Positions 9,292-20,159 of a stretch of 35,599 nt of DNA are shown here, one piece after another. The DNA is from Enterobacterales bacterium (GTDB lineage: Bacteria; Pseudomonadota; Gammaproteobacteria; Enterobacterales; Enterobacteriaceae). A program made the position numbers and the translations under genes. The notes under the pieces are model-generated. The model was not told the origin of the DNA. It was given only the letters and a program-made list of their open reading frames with translations, and made no database searches. The DNA is taken from assembly GCA_003864575.1 (NCBI GenBank), contig BHES01000024.1:1-35599 (forward strand), read 5' to 3'. Position 1 is the stretch's first letter, and every line of letters begins with the position of its first letter.

Positions 9292-9921
9292 ATGTCTATT
9301 AAAAAGCGTTCTGCAAGTTCCACCCGCTGGTTGCAGGAACACTTTAGCGATAAATATGTGATTCAGGCACAGAAAAAAGGCCTGCGTTCCCGCGCCTGGT
9401 TTAAACTGGATGAGATACAGCAAGGCGACAAACTGTTCAAACCCGGTATGACCGTAGTGGATTTAGGCGCGGCTCCTGGTGGTTGGTCACAGTTCGTGGC
9501 AACCCAAATTGGTAACAAAGGCCGCATTATCGCGTGTGACCTTTTACCTATGGATCCCATCGTTGGAGTCGACTTCCTTCAAGGCGACTTTCGTGATGAA
9601 CTAGTCCTCAAAGCTCTTTTGGAAAGAGTAGGAGACAAGAAGGTTCAGGTGGTCATGTCCGATATGGCCCCAAATATGAGTGGTACTCCGGCAGTCGATA
9701 TTCCAAAGTCGATGTATCTGGTTGAGTTAGCGCTGGATATGTGTCGTGATGTATTGGCGCCAGGCGGTAGTTTCCTGGTGAAGGTGTTCCAGGGAGATGG
9801 CTTTGATGAATACCTACGGGAAATTCGCTCCCTTTTTACGAAGGTGAAGGTTCGTAAGCCAGACGCTTCCCGTGCACGTTCACGTGAAGTGTACATCGTA
9901 GCGACAGGGCGGAAACTTTAG
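9292..9921 (+). CDS. rlmE: 23S rRNA 2'-O-ribose U2552 methyltransferase RlmE (RrmJ/FtsJ)
   Basis: SAM-dependent methyltransferase, 209 aa, which methylates U2552 in the A-loop of 23S rRNA late in 50S assembly. The SAM-binding motif [12 protein letters not shown] is at about 56-67. The catalytic tetrad K38, D124, K164 and E199 is present at exactly the E. coli positions. It is 47 bp upstream of ftsH, with which it forms a heat-shock operon in E. coli. I searched the 180 bp upstream for a sigma-32 promoter and saw no convincing match. Confidence 0.96.
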   Translation: MSIKKRSASSTRWLQEHFSDKYVIQAQKKGLRSRAWFKLDEIQQGDKLFKPGMTVVDLGAAPGGWSQFVATQIGNKGRIIACDLLPMDPIVGVDFLQGDFRDELVLKALLERVGDKKVQVVMSDMAPNMSGTPAVDIPKSMYLVELALDMCRDVLAPGGSFLVKVFQGDGFDEYLREIRSLFTKVKVRKPDASRARSREVYIVATGRKL

Positions 9922-9968
9922 TACCCTAACGCTGTTTGTTAACACAGTTGTAATATGAGGTTAATCCC

Positions 9969-11921
9969 TTGAGTGACATGGCGAAGAACCTGATTCTCTG
10001 GTTAGTCATCGCGGTTGTATTGATGTCTGTATTTCAGAGCTTTGGGCCCAGCGAGTCTAATGGCCGTAGGGTAGATTATTCTACCTTCATGTCCGAATTG
10101 ACCCAAGACCAGATTCGTGAAGCACGTATCAATGGACGTGAGATTGACGTTGTTAAAAAAGACAGCAACAAATACACGACCTATATACCAGTTGATGATC
10201 CTAAATTGCTGGATACATTGCTGAGCAAAAATGTGAAAGTTGTTGGCGAACCGCCAGAACAACCTAGCTTGCTGGCCTCGATCTTTATTTCATGGTTCCC
10301 GATGCTGTTGTTGATTGGCGTCTGGATATTCTTTATGCGGCAGATGCAGGGTGGCGGTGGCAAAGGGGCTATGTCCTTTGGTAAAAGCAAAGCCCGCATG
10401 TTGACCGAAGATCAAATCAAAACGACGTTTGCTGACGTTGCAGGTTGTGATGAGGCCAAGGAAGAGGTGAGCGAGTTGGTTGATTACCTGCGCGAACCCA
10501 GCCGTTTCCAAAAACTCGGTGGTAAAATTCCTAAAGGCGTTCTGATGGTCGGTCCTCCGGGTACCGGTAAAACCTTGCTGGCGAAAGCTATCGCTGGTGA
10601 AGCTAAGGTTCCGTTCTTTACCATCTCCGGTTCTGATTTCGTTGAAATGTTTGTGGGTGTTGGTGCATCACGTGTACGTGACATGTTCGAGCAGGCGAAA
10701 AAAACGGCACCATGTATCATCTTTATCGATGAGATTGATGCTGTTGGCCGTCAACGTGGCGCCGGTTTAGGCGGTGGTCATGATGAGCGTGAACAGACCC
10801 TGAACCAGATGCTGGTTGAAATGGATGGCTTCGAAGGTAATGAAGGCATCATCGTGATTGCAGCGACCAACCGTCCAGACGTTCTTGACCCTGCATTGCT
10901 GCGTCCAGGCCGTTTCGACCGTCAGGTTGTGGTTGGCTTACCAGATGTTCGCGGACGTGAACAGATTCTGAAAGTTCACTCCCGTCGTGTTCCGTTGGCA
11001 CCAGATGTTGATGCATCAGTGATTGCCCGTGGTACCCCAGGTTTCTCTGGTGCGGATTTGGCGAACCTGGTCAACGAAGCAGCATTGTTCTCAGCACGTG
11101 GTAATAAACGTGTCGTTTCAATGGTTGAGTTCGAGAAAGCGAAAGACAAAATCATGATGGGTGCTGAACGTCGCTCCATGGTGATGACGGAAGCGCAAAA
11201 AGAGTCAACGGCATACCATGAAGCAGGCCACGCCATTATTGGTCGTCTGGTTCCTGAACATGACCCTGTGCATAAAGTGACGATTATTCCTCGCGGCCGT
11301 GCGTTAGGTGTAACCTTCTTCCTGCCTGTCGGTGACGCTATTAGCGCCAGTCGTCAGAAATTGGAAAGCCAGATTTCGACCCTTTATGGTGGCCGCCTGG
11401 CAGAAGAGATCATCTACGGCGTAGAAAAAGTCTCTACTGGCGCATCGAATGACATCAAGGTTGCTACGTCAATTGCACGTAACATGGTGACCCAGTGGGG
11501 CTTCTCAGAGAAGTTAGGCCCATTACTTTACGCTGAGGAAGAAGGTGAAGTCTTCCTGGGACGTTCAGTAGCGAAAGCCAAACACATGTCTGATGAAACT
11601 GCGCGTATCATCGATCAGGAAGTTAAAGCACTGGTTGAGCACAATTACCAACGTGCCCGTAAGTTATTAATGGAAAACATGGACATCCTGCATTCAATGA
11701 AAGATGCGCTGATGAAATATGAAACCATTGATGCACCACAAATTGATGACCTGATGAACCGTAAAGACGTTCGCCCTCCTGCGGGTTGGGATGACGTCAG
11801 CGGTAAAAATGGCAGCGACAACTCCAACGACGGCGGTACTCCTACAGCACCAACGCCGGTTGATGAGCCTCGTACCCCTAATCCGGGTAATACGATGTGT
11901 GAACAATTCAGCGGTAAGTAA
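9969..11921 (+). CDS. ftsH: ATP-dependent zinc metalloprotease FtsH
   Basis: Membrane-anchored AAA+ protease of 650 aa that degrades LpxC, sigma-32 and unassembled membrane proteins. TM1 is at about 8-23, the periplasmic domain to about 100, and TM2 at about 103-122. The AAA module has Walker A GPPGTGKT at 195-202, Walker [10 protein letters not shown] and the SRH. The M41 protease domain has the zinc motif HEAGH. Two starts are possible: TTG at 9969, with GAGG ideally spaced at 9956-9959, or ATG at 9978, giving the MAKNLILW form that E. coli annotations often use. Spacing favours TTG. The C-terminal tail after about 610 is low-complexity and ends with an unusual Cys ([10 protein letters not shown]). 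Confidence 0.95.
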   Translation: MSDMAKNLILWLVIAVVLMSVFQSFGPSESNGRRVDYSTFMSELTQDQIREARINGREIDVVKKDSNKYTTYIPVDDPKLLDTLLSKNVKVVGEPPEQPSLLASIFISWFPMLLLIGVWIFFMRQMQGGGGKGAMSFGKSKARMLTEDQIKTTFADVAGCDEAKEEVSELVDYLREPSRFQKLGGKIPKGVLMVGPPGTGKTLLAKAIAGEAKVPFFTISGSDFVEMFVGVGASRVRDMFEQAKKTAPCIIFIDEIDAVGRQRGAGLGGGHDEREQTLNQMLVEMDGFEGNEGIIVIAATNRPDVLDPALLRPGRFDRQVVVGLPDVRGREQILKVHSRRVPLAPDVDASVIARGTPGFSGADLANLVNEAALFSARGNKRVVSMVEFEKAKDKIMMGAERRSMVMTEAQKESTAYHEAGHAIIGRLVPEHDPVHKVTIIPRGRALGVTFFLPVGDAISASRQKLESQISTLYGGRLAEEIIYGVEKVSTGASNDIKVATSIARNMVTQWGFSEKLGPLLYAEEEGEVFLGRSVAKAKHMSDETARIIDQEVKALVEHNYQRARKLLMENMDILHSMKDALMKYETIDAPQIDDLMNRKDVRPPAGWDDVSGKNGSDNSNDGGTPTAPTPVDEPRTPNPGNTMCEQFSGK

Positions 11922-11952
11922 ATCGCGGATTGGAATTGATTTTGCTGACACG

Positions 11953-11980
11953 AAACCCTGGGCTTGCCCGGGGTTTTTTT
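11953..11980 (+). terminator. Terminator between ftsH and folP
   Basis: A 10-bp stem (AAACCCTGGG with its partner CCCGGGGTTT, one T-G pair), CTTG loop and seven T residues. It ends the rlmE-ftsH unit. Confidence 0.88.
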
Positions 11981-12038
11981 ATGCGTAATGCTAATGGGAT
12001 AGATAATGTGTTCCAGAACCAACAGACAGGAAGCTAAC

Positions 12039-12884
12039 ATGCAGCTTATCTCACAGGGTGTTTCGCTCGACCTCACGTATCCTCAGGTCATGGGAATTTT
12101 GAATGTTACACCAGACTCTTTTTCCGATGGCGGTCGTCATAACCGAATCGATATGGCGTTGCAGCACGCGCAGTCAATGATCGCAGCGGGTGCTACGATT
12201 CTGGATATTGGTGGTGAATCAACCCGGCCCGGCGCGGCTGAAGTCAGTGAAGAGGAAGAGTTGGCGAGGGTAGTTCCTGTCGTTGAAGCGATCAGCCAAC
12301 GCATGGAGGTTTGGATCTCAGTGGATACTTCCAAAGCCGCCGTGATCCGCGAAACGGCAAAAGCCGGCGCCCACTTGATCAATGATATACGTTCATTGCA
12401 GGAGCCTGATGCTCTGTCTGCGGCGGTGGCGACCGGACTGCCTGTTTGCCTGATGCACATGCAAGGGCAGCCGAAAAATATGCAGCATGCCCCGCATTAT
12501 GAGAACCTGATCGATGAGGTGAATACCTACTTTAGTGAGCAAATTGCGCGCTGTGTGAGCGCTGGCATTCCCAAAGATAAATTGTTGCTCGACCCGGGCT
12601 TCGGTTTCGGTAAGAATTTGACTCATAACTATCAGCTTCTTGCCCGCCTGGCGGAATTCCACCATTTTGGTCTGCCATTACTGGTGGGGATGTCGAGAAA
12701 GTCAATGGTCGGGCAGCTACTGCGTGTGCCGCCTGAACAGCGGGTTGCGGGGAGCGTAGCCTGTGCCGTCATTGCTGCGATGCAAGGCGCACAGATAATC
12801 AGAGTGCATGATGTAAAAGAAACCGTCGAGGCGATGCGCATTGTCGAGGCAACACTTTCAGCAAGGGATGAATATAAATTATGA
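12039..12884 (+). CDS. folP: Dihydropteroate synthase
   Basis: Condenses 6-hydroxymethyl-dihydropterin diphosphate with p-aminobenzoate in folate synthesis, and is the sulfonamide target. It is a TIM-barrel protein of 281 aa. Signature sequences seen are [14 protein letters not shown] near the N-terminus, GGESTRPGA, the phosphate/pABA loop LVGMSRKSM, and the terminal RVHDV. The frame is open to 12006, but the ATG at 12039 has AGGAAG at 12028-12033 and reproduces the family N-terminus. The stop overlaps the glmM start (ATGA), so folP-glmM are translationally coupled. Confidence 0.96.
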   Translation: MQLISQGVSLDLTYPQVMGILNVTPDSFSDGGRHNRIDMALQHAQSMIAAGATILDIGGESTRPGAAEVSEEEELARVVPVVEAISQRMEVWISVDTSKAAVIRETAKAGAHLINDIRSLQEPDALSAAVATGLPVCLMHMQGQPKNMQHAPHYENLIDEVNTYFSEQIARCVSAGIPKDKLLLDPGFGFGKNLTHNYQLLARLAEFHHFGLPLLVGMSRKSMVGQLLRVPPEQRVAGSVACAVIAAMQGAQIIRVHDVKETVEAMRIVEATLSARDEYKL

Positions 12885-14221
12885 GCAACCGTAAATACTT
12901 TGGTACAGATGGCATTCGCGGCAAAGTAGGCGACAGCCCGATCACGCCAGATTTTGTATTGAAACTCGGTTGGGCGGCTGGCAAGGTGCTGGCGCGCCAT
13001 GGTTCCCGTAAAGTGATCATCGGTAAAGATACGCGCATTTCTGGTTATATGCTCGAATCCGCCCTTGAGGCAGGTCTGGCTGCTGCCGGGCTTTCAGCGT
13101 CCTTTACCGGTCCGATGCCAACGCCTGCGGTGGCCTACCTGACGCGTACTTTCCGTGCAGAATTGGGCATTGTGATCTCTGCATCGCACAACCCCTATTA
13201 CGACAACGGCATCAAATTCTTCACTATCGATGGCACCAAATTGCCAGATGAAGTTGAAGAGGCAATTGAAGCTGAAATGGAAAAGCCGCTGACCTGCGTA
13301 GAGTCTGCGGAATTAGGCAAAGCCAGCCGTATCGTTGATGCCGCAGGGCGTTATATCGAATTTTGCAAAGGTTCCTTCCCAAGCGAACTGAACCTGAACG
13401 GCATGAAAATAGTGGTCGACTGTGCCAACGGTGCCACCTACCACATTGCACCCAGCGTAATGCGTGAGCTGGGTGCGAAAGTGATTGCTATTGGCTGTGA
13501 GCCAGATGGCATGAACATTAACGAAGAGTGCGGTGCGACGGATGTTCGTCAATTGCAGCAACGCGTACTGGCTGAAAAAGCGGATGTCGGCCTGGCATTT
13601 GATGGTGATGGCGACCGTATCATCATGGTTGACCACGAAGGCAATAAAGTCGACGGCGATCAGATCCTCTATATTATTGCCCGTGAAGGTTTGCGTCAGG
13701 GTCAGCTTAAGGGCGGCGCTGTTGGCACACTGATGAGTAATATGGGTCTTGAACTTGCATTAAAACAACTGGGTATTCCTTTTGCCCGCGCTAAGGTGGG
13801 TGACCGCTACGTGCTGGAGAAAATGCAGGAAAAGGGTTGGAGTATCGGTGCTGAAAACTCCGGTCACGTGATTCTACTGGACAAAACGACTACCGGTGAC
13901 GGTATCGTTGCAGGCCTGCAAGTTTTGACCGCGATGGCGCGAAACCACATGAGCCTGCATGATTTATGCAGTGGCCTGAAACTTTTACCGCAAATTCTGG
14001 TTAACGTGCGATTCAATGGTGAACATGATCCGTTGGAAACCGAAGAGGTGAAACAGATCACTGCTGAGGTTGAAAAACAGCTTGCCGGTCGCGGGCGAGT
14101 ACTATTACGTAAATCAGGCACCGAACCACTCATAAGAGTGATGGTTGAAGGTGAAGATGGTGCGCTTGTTGAGATGCTGGCTAACCGTATTGCTGATGCA
14201 GTCAAAGCGTCAAAACCGTGA
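12881..14221 (+). CDS. glmM: Phosphoglucosamine mutase
   Basis: Interconverts glucosamine-6-phosphate and glucosamine-1-phosphate on the way to UDP-GlcNAc, feeding peptidoglycan and LPS. It has 446 aa and the alpha-D-phosphohexomutase architecture: active-site phosphoserine S102 in VISASHNP, metal loop DGDGDR, sugar loop GAENSGH and phosphate loop [12 protein letters not shown]. It matches E. coli GlmM throughout. It overlaps folP by 4 bp. Confidence 0.97.
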   Translation: MSNRKYFGTDGIRGKVGDSPITPDFVLKLGWAAGKVLARHGSRKVIIGKDTRISGYMLESALEAGLAAAGLSASFTGPMPTPAVAYLTRTFRAELGIVISASHNPYYDNGIKFFTIDGTKLPDEVEEAIEAEMEKPLTCVESAELGKASRIVDAAGRYIEFCKGSFPSELNLNGMKIVVDCANGATYHIAPSVMRELGAKVIAIGCEPDGMNINEECGATDVRQLQQRVLAEKADVGLAFDGDGDRIIMVDHEGNKVDGDQILYIIAREGLRQGQLKGGAVGTLMSNMGLELALKQLGIPFARAKVGDRYVLEKMQEKGWSIGAENSGHVILLDKTTTGDGIVAGLQVLTAMARNHMSLHDLCSGLKLLPQILVNVRFNGEHDPLETEEVKQITAEVEKQLAGRGRVLLRKSGTEPLIRVMVEGEDGALVEMLANRIADAVKASKP

Positions 14222-14267
14222 CCTGTGATTTTTTAACTTATTAAAAACGTGCAGAATACAAAATAAT

Positions 14268-14299
14268 ATGGGCCGTTTGCAGTACAAAAAACGGCCCAT
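14268..14299 (+). other. Perfect 11-bp hairpin downstream of glmM
   Basis: ATGGGCCGTTT, a 10-base loop, then AAACGGCCCAT. No U-tract follows (AATTGATCC), so a classical intrinsic terminator is unlikely in either direction. It may act as a 3' stabiliser of glmM mRNA or as a processing site before secG. The rest of the glmM-secG gap (to 14492) shows nothing I can identify beyond a short T-run at 14335-14343. Confidence 0.5.
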
Positions 14300-14492
14300 A
14301 ATTGATCCTGAAGCGGCGGTTGAGCCTCTTTTGGTGTTTTTTTCCGCAAACGAACAATCCTCTTCAAATTGCCCTTGCGTCACCATACACCTTTGGTTAG
14401 TATTCACACCCGCTTCAGTGGGTCTCTAAAATCCACTAAATTGGTGAGAAGCAATTTGCACGCGGTGATACCGCAAGGATACAGGTACTACT

Positions 14493-14831
14493 ATGTACGA
14501 AGCTCTTCTGGTGATTTTCCTTATCGTAGCTATCGGGCTTGTCGCTCTGGTTATGCTGCAACAAGGTAAAGGTGCTGATATGGGAGCCTCTTTCGGAGCA
14601 GGTGCTTCTGGCACATTGTTCGGTTCGAGTGGTTCCGGTAACTTCATGACCCGTACGACAGCTGTTTTGGCGGCGCTTTTCTTCGTCATCAGTCTGATCC
14701 TTGGGAATATGAGTACGCATAAGGGCCAACAAGGTAGTGAGTGGGAAAATTTAGGTCAGCCAGCGAAAACTGAGCAGACAACAACTGCACCAGCGGCTCC
14801 TCCGGCGCCAAACAGTGACGTTCCTCACTAA
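14493..14831 (+). CDS. secG: Sec translocase subunit SecG
   Basis: Small inner-membrane subunit of SecYEG, 112 aa. Two hydrophobic segments (about 3-22 and 53-72) flank the conserved cytoplasmic loop LQQGKGADMGASFGAGASG. The C-terminal tail is Thr/Ala/Pro-rich. Length is two residues more than E. coli. It is followed by tRNA-Leu(GAG), the same order as E. coli secG-leuU. Confidence 0.95.
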   Translation: MYEALLVIFLIVAIGLVALVMLQQGKGADMGASFGAGASGTLFGSSGSGNFMTRTTAVLAALFFVISLILGNMSTHKGQQGSEWENLGQPAKTEQTTTAPAAPPAPNSDVPH

Positions 14832-14934
14832 TCTGTAGCTTTAGATGTGATTGTTCTTGCTAAGAAGTGGAAGTAAAAGTTTTCAAACAATGGCTTATAC
14901 TTGGACAGTAAAGGCGATTGTGAAAAAAAAGAGT

Positions 14935-15021
14935 GCCGAGGTGGTGGAATTGGTAGACACGCTACCTTGAGGTGGTAGTGCCCGAATGGGCTTACGGGTT
15001 CAAGTCCCGTCCTCGGTACCA
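14935..15021 (+). tRNA. leuU: tRNA-Leu (anticodon GAG)
   Basis: An 87-nt class II tRNA with encoded CCA. The acceptor GCCGAGG pairs with CCTCGGT (first pair G-U). The D arm contains TGGTAGAC, the anticodon stem-loop CTACC-TTGAGGT-GGTAG has GAG at 14969-14971, a long variable arm (GCCC/GGGC) follows, and the T loop is GTTCAAG. It follows secG as leuU does in E. coli. Confidence 0.96.
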
Positions 15022-15080
15022 ATCTTTGTGATAACTTGCTTTTAAGCGGTTATCGGCGTAATATTTGCCACGTTTTCGGA

Positions 15081-15157
<77 letters not shown>

Positions 15158-15300
15158 CTTTCCCTAAGTGTTTATTTCAAATAGACTTTCAGTATCTTCC
15201 TGTGATGTTCTGCAGTTCCATTTTGAAAGCTTCAATTTGAAAATAATACTTTTGAAAGTTGCACCGAAGCCGCTATGCGGCAAACAGGGTCCAGTTTCAT

Positions 15301-15327
15301 AAAGCCCCGATTTATCGGGGTTTTTTA
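15301..15327 (+). terminator. First terminator between tRNA-fMet and rimP
   Basis: CCCCGA, TTTA loop, TCGGGG, flanked by AAA/TTTTTT. Ends the tRNA transcript and partly insulates rimP-nusA. E. coli also has terminators here. Confidence 0.88.
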
Positions 15328-15361
15328 TTGTTTTACAATAAGAACTGGCAGCAAAATCACT

Positions 15362-15382
15362 GGGCTATTAGGCCCTTTTTTT
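15362..15382 (+). terminator. Second, weaker terminator just upstream of rimP
   Basis: GGGCT, ATTA loop, GGCCC, then seven T residues, ending only 17 bp before the rimP start. Together with the hairpin at 15301 it makes a tandem attenuator. Confidence 0.7.
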
Positions 15383-15399
15383 ATGTCTTGGGGGTGGGC

Positions 15400-15852
15400 T
15401 TGTCCACATTAGAACAAAAATTAACAGAGATGATTTCAGCACCGGTTGAAGCTTTGGGCTTTGAGCTGGTAGGCATCGAGTTCGTAAGAGCTCGCCAATC
15501 GACGCTACGCATCTATATTGATAGTGAAGACGGGATCACAGTTGATAATTGTGCTGATGTCAGCCACCAGGTTAGTGCGGTACTGGACGTCGAAGACCCG
15601 GTCACCGTAGCTTATAACCTGGAAGTTTCCTCTCCTGGCCTCGATCGCCCAATGTTTACCGCTGAACATTACCAACGTTTTCTCGGTGACGAGGTGAGCG
15701 TGGTATTGCGAATGGCTATGCAGAACCGTCGTAAGTGGCAGGGAATAATCAAAGCTGTCGAAGGCGAAATGATTACGGTTACTGTGGAAGGCAAAGATGA
15801 AGTGTTCGCGCTGAGCAACATCCAGAAAGCGAATCTGGTACCCCACTTTTAA
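15400..15852 (+). CDS. rimP: Ribosome maturation factor RimP
   Basis: 30S maturation factor, 150 aa. The N-terminal domain carries [15 protein letters not shown], then [13 protein letters not shown], and the C-terminal SH3-like domain ends [11 protein letters not shown]. The frame is open back to 15259, but that extension would be translated from the terminator hairpins. TTG at 15400 is chosen because it gives the same 150-aa protein as E. coli ([10 protein letters not shown]) and has GGGGGTGG just upstream. GTG at 15394 is the alternative. First protein gene of rimP-nusA-infB-rbfA-truB. Confidence 0.93.
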   Translation: MSTLEQKLTEMISAPVEALGFELVGIEFVRARQSTLRIYIDSEDGITVDNCADVSHQVSAVLDVEDPVTVAYNLEVSSPGLDRPMFTAEHYQRFLGDEVSVVLRMAMQNRRKWQGIIKAVEGEMITVTVEGKDEVFALSNIQKANLVPHF

Positions 15853-15873
15853 AGTTTGGATGAGGCAACTAGG

Positions 15874-17361
15874 ATGAACAAAGAGATTCTGGCTGTTGTA
15901 GAAGCGGTTTCTAATGAAAAATCCCTCCCGCGCGAGAAGATTTTTGAAGCGCTGGAAACTGCGTTATCGACAGCGACAAAGAAAAAATACGAACAAGAAA
16001 TTGAAGTCCGCGTCACCATTGATCGTAAAACGGGTGATTTTGACACCTTTCGCCGTTGGGTTGCTGTTGACGAAGTCACGCAACCGACCCGTGAAATCAC
16101 AATCGAAGCTGCTCAATACGAAGACCCATCTATAGAGTTAGGTGGATACATCGAAGATCAGATCGAATCCGTTACCTTCGACCGTATCACGACTCAAACT
16201 GCTAAACAGGTTATCGTACAGAAAGTACGCGAAGCCGAGCGTGCCATGGTAGTTGAGCAGTTCCGTGAGCAGCAAGGTGAAATCGTTACGGGTGTCGTTA
16301 AGAAAGTTAACCGTGACAGTATCGCTCTCGACCTGGGCAGCAATGCCGAAGCCGTTATCCTGCGTGAAGATATGTTGCCACGTGAGAACTTCCGTTCTGG
16401 TGACCGTATTCGCGGTGTGCTTTATGACGTCCGTCCAGAAGCCCGCGGTGCTCAACTGTTTGTGAGCCGTTCACGTAACGAAATGTTGATCGAACTCTTC
16501 CGCATTGAAGTTCCGGAAATTGGCGAAGAGTTGATTGAAATTAAAGCTGCTGCCCGCGATCCGGGTTCACGCGCTAAAATTGCGGTCAAAACCAACGACA
16601 AACGTATCGACCCGGTCGGTGCTTGTGTCGGTATGCGCGGTGCCCGAGTTCAAGCTGTTTCCAGCGAATTAGGTGGCGAGCGCATTGATATCGTGTTATG
16701 GGATGATAATCCAGCCCAGTTTGTCATCAACGCTATGGCACCTGCCGATGTGGCCTCTATCGTAGTTGATGAAGACAAGCACACCATGGATGTCGCCGTT
16801 GAAGCCAGCAACCTGGCACAGGCGATTGGCCGTAATGGTCAGAACGTACGTTTAGCCTCTCAGTTAAGCGGCTGGGAATTAAACGTAATGACCGCGGACG
16901 ACCTGCAGGCCAAACATCAGGCCGAGGCGCATGCCGCTATCGAGACCTTCACCAAGTACCTGGCGATCGATGAAGATTTCGCTACTGTATTGGTAGAAGA
17001 AGGTTTCTCAACGCTTGAAGAGTTGGCCTATGTGCCAATGAAAGAATTGCTTGAAATCGATGGTTTGGACGAAGAGACGGTAGATGCGCTGCGCGAACGT
17101 GCAAAAGAAGCATTGACTACTATCGCTTTAGCTCAGGAAGAAAGTCTCGGCGACAATAAGCCTGCTGACGACTTGCTGAACCTGGCGGGTCTGGAACGTA
17201 GCATGGCATTTAAACTGGCTGCACAAGGGGTTTGTACGCTGGAAGATCTTGCCGAGCAGGGTGTTGACGATCTGGCGGATATTGAAGGTCTTAGCGACGA
17301 ACAGGCTGGTGAACTCATCATGGCCGCACGCAATATCTGCTGGTTTGGCGACAATGCGTAA
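15874..17361 (+). CDS. nusA: Transcription elongation/termination factor NusA
   Basis: RNA polymerase-associated factor of 495 aa acting in pausing, termination and antitermination. Domains in order: N-terminal RNAP-binding domain (1 to about 130), S1, KH1 and KH2 ([12 protein letters not shown] and [13 protein letters not shown]), then two acidic AR repeats that bind alpha-CTD or lambda N ([18 protein letters not shown] and [19 protein letters not shown]). The ATG at 15874 gives the family start [15 protein letters not shown]. An upstream in-frame ATG at 15856 would add six residues. The gap to rimP is 21 bp. Confidence 0.96.
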   Translation: MNKEILAVVEAVSNEKSLPREKIFEALETALSTATKKKYEQEIEVRVTIDRKTGDFDTFRRWVAVDEVTQPTREITIEAAQYEDPSIELGGYIEDQIESVTFDRITTQTAKQVIVQKVREAERAMVVEQFREQQGEIVTGVVKKVNRDSIALDLGSNAEAVILREDMLPRENFRSGDRIRGVLYDVRPEARGAQLFVSRSRNEMLIELFRIEVPEIGEELIEIKAAARDPGSRAKIAVKTNDKRIDPVGACVGMRGARVQAVSSELGGERIDIVLWDDNPAQFVINAMAPADVASIVVDEDKHTMDVAVEASNLAQAIGRNGQNVRLASQLSGWELNVMTADDLQAKHQAEAHAAIETFTKYLAIDEDFATVLVEEGFSTLEELAYVPMKELLEIDGLDEETVDALRERAKEALTTIALAQEESLGDNKPADDLLNLAGLERSMAFKLAAQGVCTLEDLAEQGVDDLADIEGLSDEQAGELIMAARNICWFGDNA

Positions 17362-17385
17362 TAAACTGTAGCAGGAAGGAACAGC

Positions 17386-20079
17386 ATGACAGATGTAACC
17401 GTAAAATCGCTGGCAGCAGAGATTCAAACTCCGGTTGATCGCCTGGTACAGCAATTTGCTGACGCAGGGATCGACAAGTCTGAAGCTGACTCTGTCACCC
17501 AGCAAGAGAAAGAGACATTGTTGGCGCACTTAAACCGTGAAAACGGAAGTGTTCCAAACAAGCTTACGTTACAACGCAAAACGCGTAGTACACTGAATAT
17601 TCCGAGCACCGGCGGGAAGAGTAAATCGGTGCAAATCGAAGTCCGCAAGAAACGCACTTATGTTAAACGTGATATGACCGAAGCAGAAGTTGCTCAGGCC
17701 GAAGCGGAAGAGCAGGCGAAGCGTGAAGCGGAAGAACAGGCACAGCGTGAAGTAGCAGAGCAAGCCCAGCGCGAAGCTCAGGAAAAAGCGAAACATGCCG
17801 CCGAAGAGCAAGCCAAACGTGAGGCCGCTGAAAAAGCTAAGCGCGAAGAAGCGGAAAAAGACAAAGTGACAAATCAACATACAGACGAAGCAATCAAACC
17901 AGCTCAGGCAGATAAAGCACGCCGCGAAGCTGAAGCCGCAGAGCTGAAACGCAAAACGGAAGAAGAAGCCCAACGTAAGATTGAAGAAAATGCCAAACGC
18001 ATTGCAGAAGAAGCCCGTAAAATGGCTGACTCAGGCGTATGGACAGAAGTTGTGGCGCCAAGCGAATCCGAATCTGCTGACTATCATGTCACCACTTCTA
18101 CGCACGCCCGTGCAGCTGAAGACGAAAATGACGCCAAAGTAGAAGGCGAACGTCGCAGTCGTACCCGTGGTGGCAAAGCGACCAAGCAGAAGAAAGGCAA
18201 TAAACTGTCTGAATCTAAAGCTGATCGCGAAGAAGCGCGTGCTGTTGGCCGTAATGGTAAAGGCAAGCGTAAGCCAAGTTCGCTGCAACAGAGCTTCAAC
18301 AAGCCTGTTGTCGCAGTGAACCGTGACGTTGTAGTGGGTGAAACTATTACCGTTGCTGAACTGGCTAACAAAATGGCAGTTAAAGGCTCTCAGGTCATCA
18401 AAACCATGATGAAACTGGGCGCGATGGCCACCATCAACCAGGTTATTGATCAGGAAACTGCTCAATTGGTTGCTGAAGAAATGGGTCATAAAGTTATCCT
18501 GCGTCGTGAAAACGAACTGGAAGAAGCGCTGATGAGCGACCGTGATACCGGTGCGTCTGCTGCCGCTGAGCCACGTGCTCCAGTAGTGACCATTATGGGC
18601 CACGTTGACCACGGTAAAACCTCTCTGCTTGACTACATTCGTTCAACGAAAGTCGCAGCGGGCGAAGCTGGCGGTATTACCCAGCACATCGGTGCTTATC
18701 ACGTTGAAACCGAAAACGGCATGATCACCTTCCTGGATACTCCGGGACACGCCGCATTTACTTCAATGCGTGCGCGTGGTGCTAAGGCGACGGACATCGT
18801 TGTTCTGGTCGTTTCCGCAGATGATGGCGTGATGCCACAAACCATCGAAGCCGTACAACATGCGAAAGCTGCTGGCGTGCCAATCGTGGTTGCGGTTAAC
18901 AAAATTGATAAGCCAGACGCTGATCCAGATCGCGTTCGTACTGAGCTTTCTCAGTATGGCGTTATGCCGGAAGAGTGGGGCGGTGAGTCTCAGTTCATCC
19001 ACGTTTCTGCGAAAGCGGGTACAGGTATCGACGATCTGCTGCAAGCTATCTTACTGCAGGCTGAAGTTCTGGAACTGAAAGCTGTTCGTACCGGAATGGC
19101 AAGCGGCGTTGTGATCGAGTCCTTCCTGGACAAAGGTCGCGGCCCGGTAGCAACAGTATTAGTTCAGGAAGGTACGCTGAACAAAGGCGACATCATCCTT
19201 TGTGGCTTCGAATACGGCCGCGTTCGTGCAATGCGTGACGAAATGGGCCGCGACATTATGTCTGCGGGTCCTTCAATCCCTGTCGAAGTGTTGGGTCTGT
19301 CCAGCGTTCCTGCTGCGGGTGATGAAGTTACCGTTGTTCGTGATGAGAAAAAAGCCCGCGAAGTTGCGCTTTATCGTCAGGGTAAATTCCGCGAAGTGAA
19401 ACTGGCTCGCCAGCAGAAATCTAAACTGGAAAACATGTTTGCGAACATGACCGAAGGTGAAGTTTCTGAACTGAACATTGTATTGAAATCTGACGTACAG
19501 GGTTCATGCGAAGCGATTTCTGATGCGTTGCAGGCTCTGTCCACTGACGAAGTTAAAGTCAAGATTGTCGGCATGGGCGTAGGTGGTATCACCGAAACCG
19601 ACGCCACTCTGGCAGCTGCTTCACGCGCTATCATCCTCGGCTTCAACGTTCGTGCTGATGCTTCAGCCCGTCGTGTTGTCGAAAATGAAAGTCTGGATCT
19701 GCGTTACTATTCCGTTATCTACAACCTGATTGACGAAGTTAAACAGGCGATGAGCGGTATGTTAGCCCCAGAATACAAACAGCAAATCATTGGTCTGGCT
19801 GAAGTTCGTGACGTGTTCAAGTCACCTAAATTTGGCGCAATTGCAGGCTGTATGGTTACTGAAGGTATGATTAAGCGTAACAACCCAATCCGTGTACTGC
19901 GTGATAACGTGGTGATCTACGAAGGCGAGCTGGAATCCCTGCGCCGCTTCAAAGATGACGTTGCAGAAGTTCGTAACGGCATGGAATGTGGTATCGGCGT
20001 GAAGAACTACAACGATGTGCGTACTGGCGATGTGATCGAAGTCTTCGAAATCATCGAGATCAAACGCACCATCGCGTAA
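17386..20079 (+). CDS. infB: Translation initiation factor IF-2
   Basis: GTPase of 897 aa that places fMet-tRNA on the 30S subunit and drives subunit joining. Order: IF2-N fold (1-52), a long Ala/Glu/Lys/Arg helical segment (about 100-215) with [12 protein letters not shown]-like repeats, a second IF2-N domain (about 310-380), then the G domain with G1 GHVDHGKTS at about 405, DTPGH and NKIDK, and domains II-IV ending [14 protein letters not shown]. Slightly longer than E. coli IF2 (890 aa), the difference lying in the helical linker and the Ser/Thr-rich part after it. Confidence 0.97.
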   Translation: MTDVTVKSLAAEIQTPVDRLVQQFADAGIDKSEADSVTQQEKETLLAHLNRENGSVPNKLTLQRKTRSTLNIPSTGGKSKSVQIEVRKKRTYVKRDMTEAEVAQAEAEEQAKREAEEQAQREVAEQAQREAQEKAKHAAEEQAKREAAEKAKREEAEKDKVTNQHTDEAIKPAQADKARREAEAAELKRKTEEEAQRKIEENAKRIAEEARKMADSGVWTEVVAPSESESADYHVTTSTHARAAEDENDAKVEGERRSRTRGGKATKQKKGNKLSESKADREEARAVGRNGKGKRKPSSLQQSFNKPVVAVNRDVVVGETITVAELANKMAVKGSQVIKTMMKLGAMATINQVIDQETAQLVAEEMGHKVILRRENELEEALMSDRDTGASAAAEPRAPVVTIMGHVDHGKTSLLDYIRSTKVAAGEAGGITQHIGAYHVETENGMITFLDTPGHAAFTSMRARGAKATDIVVLVVSADDGVMPQTIEAVQHAKAAGVPIVVAVNKIDKPDADPDRVRTELSQYGVMPEEWGGESQFIHVSAKAGTGIDDLLQAILLQAEVLELKAVRTGMASGVVIESFLDKGRGPVATVLVQEGTLNKGDIILCGFEYGRVRAMRDEMGRDIMSAGPSIPVEVLGLSSVPAAGDEVTVVRDEKKAREVALYRQGKFREVKLARQQKSKLENMFANMTEGEVSELNIVLKSDVQGSCEAISDALQALSTDEVKVKIVGMGVGGITETDATLAAASRAIILGFNVRADASARRVVENESLDLRYYSVIYNLIDEVKQAMSGMLAPEYKQQIIGLAEVRDVFKSPKFGAIAGCMVTEGMIKRNNPIRVLRDNVVIYEGELESLRRFKDDVAEVRNGMECGIGVKNYNDVRTGDVIEVFEIIEIKRTIA
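17866..20079 (+). CDS. infB: Internal in-frame IF2-beta isoform
   Basis: GTG at 17866 (codon 161) lies in the context [11 protein letters not shown], the counterpart of the E. coli IF2-2 (beta) start at Val158 in the sequence KDK-VSNQ. If used it gives a 738-codon frame with the same stop, lacking the first IF2-N domain and most of the helical linker. Preservation of the GTG and its surroundings amid variable linker sequence suggests function. No strong Shine-Dalgarno sequence is visible. Confidence 0.55.
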   Translation: MTNQHTDEAIKPAQADKARREAEAAELKRKTEEEAQRKIEENAKRIAEEARKMADSGVWTEVVAPSESESADYHVTTSTHARAAEDENDAKVEGERRSRTRGGKATKQKKGNKLSESKADREEARAVGRNGKGKRKPSSLQQSFNKPVVAVNRDVVVGETITVAELANKMAVKGSQVIKTMMKLGAMATINQVIDQETAQLVAEEMGHKVILRRENELEEALMSDRDTGASAAAEPRAPVVTIMGHVDHGKTSLLDYIRSTKVAAGEAGGITQHIGAYHVETENGMITFLDTPGHAAFTSMRARGAKATDIVVLVVSADDGVMPQTIEAVQHAKAAGVPIVVAVNKIDKPDADPDRVRTELSQYGVMPEEWGGESQFIHVSAKAGTGIDDLLQAILLQAEVLELKAVRTGMASGVVIESFLDKGRGPVATVLVQEGTLNKGDIILCGFEYGRVRAMRDEMGRDIMSAGPSIPVEVLGLSSVPAAGDEVTVVRDEKKAREVALYRQGKFREVKLARQQKSKLENMFANMTEGEVSELNIVLKSDVQGSCEAISDALQALSTDEVKVKIVGMGVGGITETDATLAAASRAIILGFNVRADASARRVVENESLDLRYYSVIYNLIDEVKQAMSGMLAPEYKQQIIGLAEVRDVFKSPKFGAIAGCMVTEGMIKRNNPIRVLRDNVVIYEGELESLRRFKDDVAEVRNGMECGIGVKNYNDVRTGDVIEVFEIIEIKRTIA

Positions 20080-20106
20080 TCTTAGCGACGTCGCTTATAT
20101 CCAGTT

Positions 20107-20130
20107 GGGGGGCCTTGAGCCCCCCTCTTT
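20107..20130 (+). terminator. GC-rich hairpin between infB and rbfA
   Basis: GGGGGGC, CTTGA loop, GCCCCCC, then TCTTTGTC. The U-tract is interrupted, so it is probably a weak or partial terminator, or an mRNA stabiliser, inside the operon. Confidence 0.55.
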
Positions 20131-20159
20131 GTCTGGAGATTGTCTGAAGGAGTCCTAAC

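Noticed and set aside
14828-15022. 64-aa minus-strand ORF (TGLEPVSPFGHYHLK...)
   Set aside because: It is the antisense reading of the tRNA-Leu gene and its flank, a well-known spurious annotation.
15259-15399. 47-codon N-terminal extension of rimP
   Set aside because: Would be translated across two terminator hairpins; family length and SD support the TTG at 15400.
17690-17870. Tandem repeat in infB ([12 protein letters not shown]-type units)
   Set aside because: Normal helical linker of enterobacterial IF2, not a separate repeat element or CRISPR.
17569-18612. Two long minus-strand ORFs (134 and 193 aa), Phe/Leu-rich
   Set aside because: Antisense shadows of the Glu/Lys/Ala-rich infB linker; composition mirrors the codons of the opposite strand.
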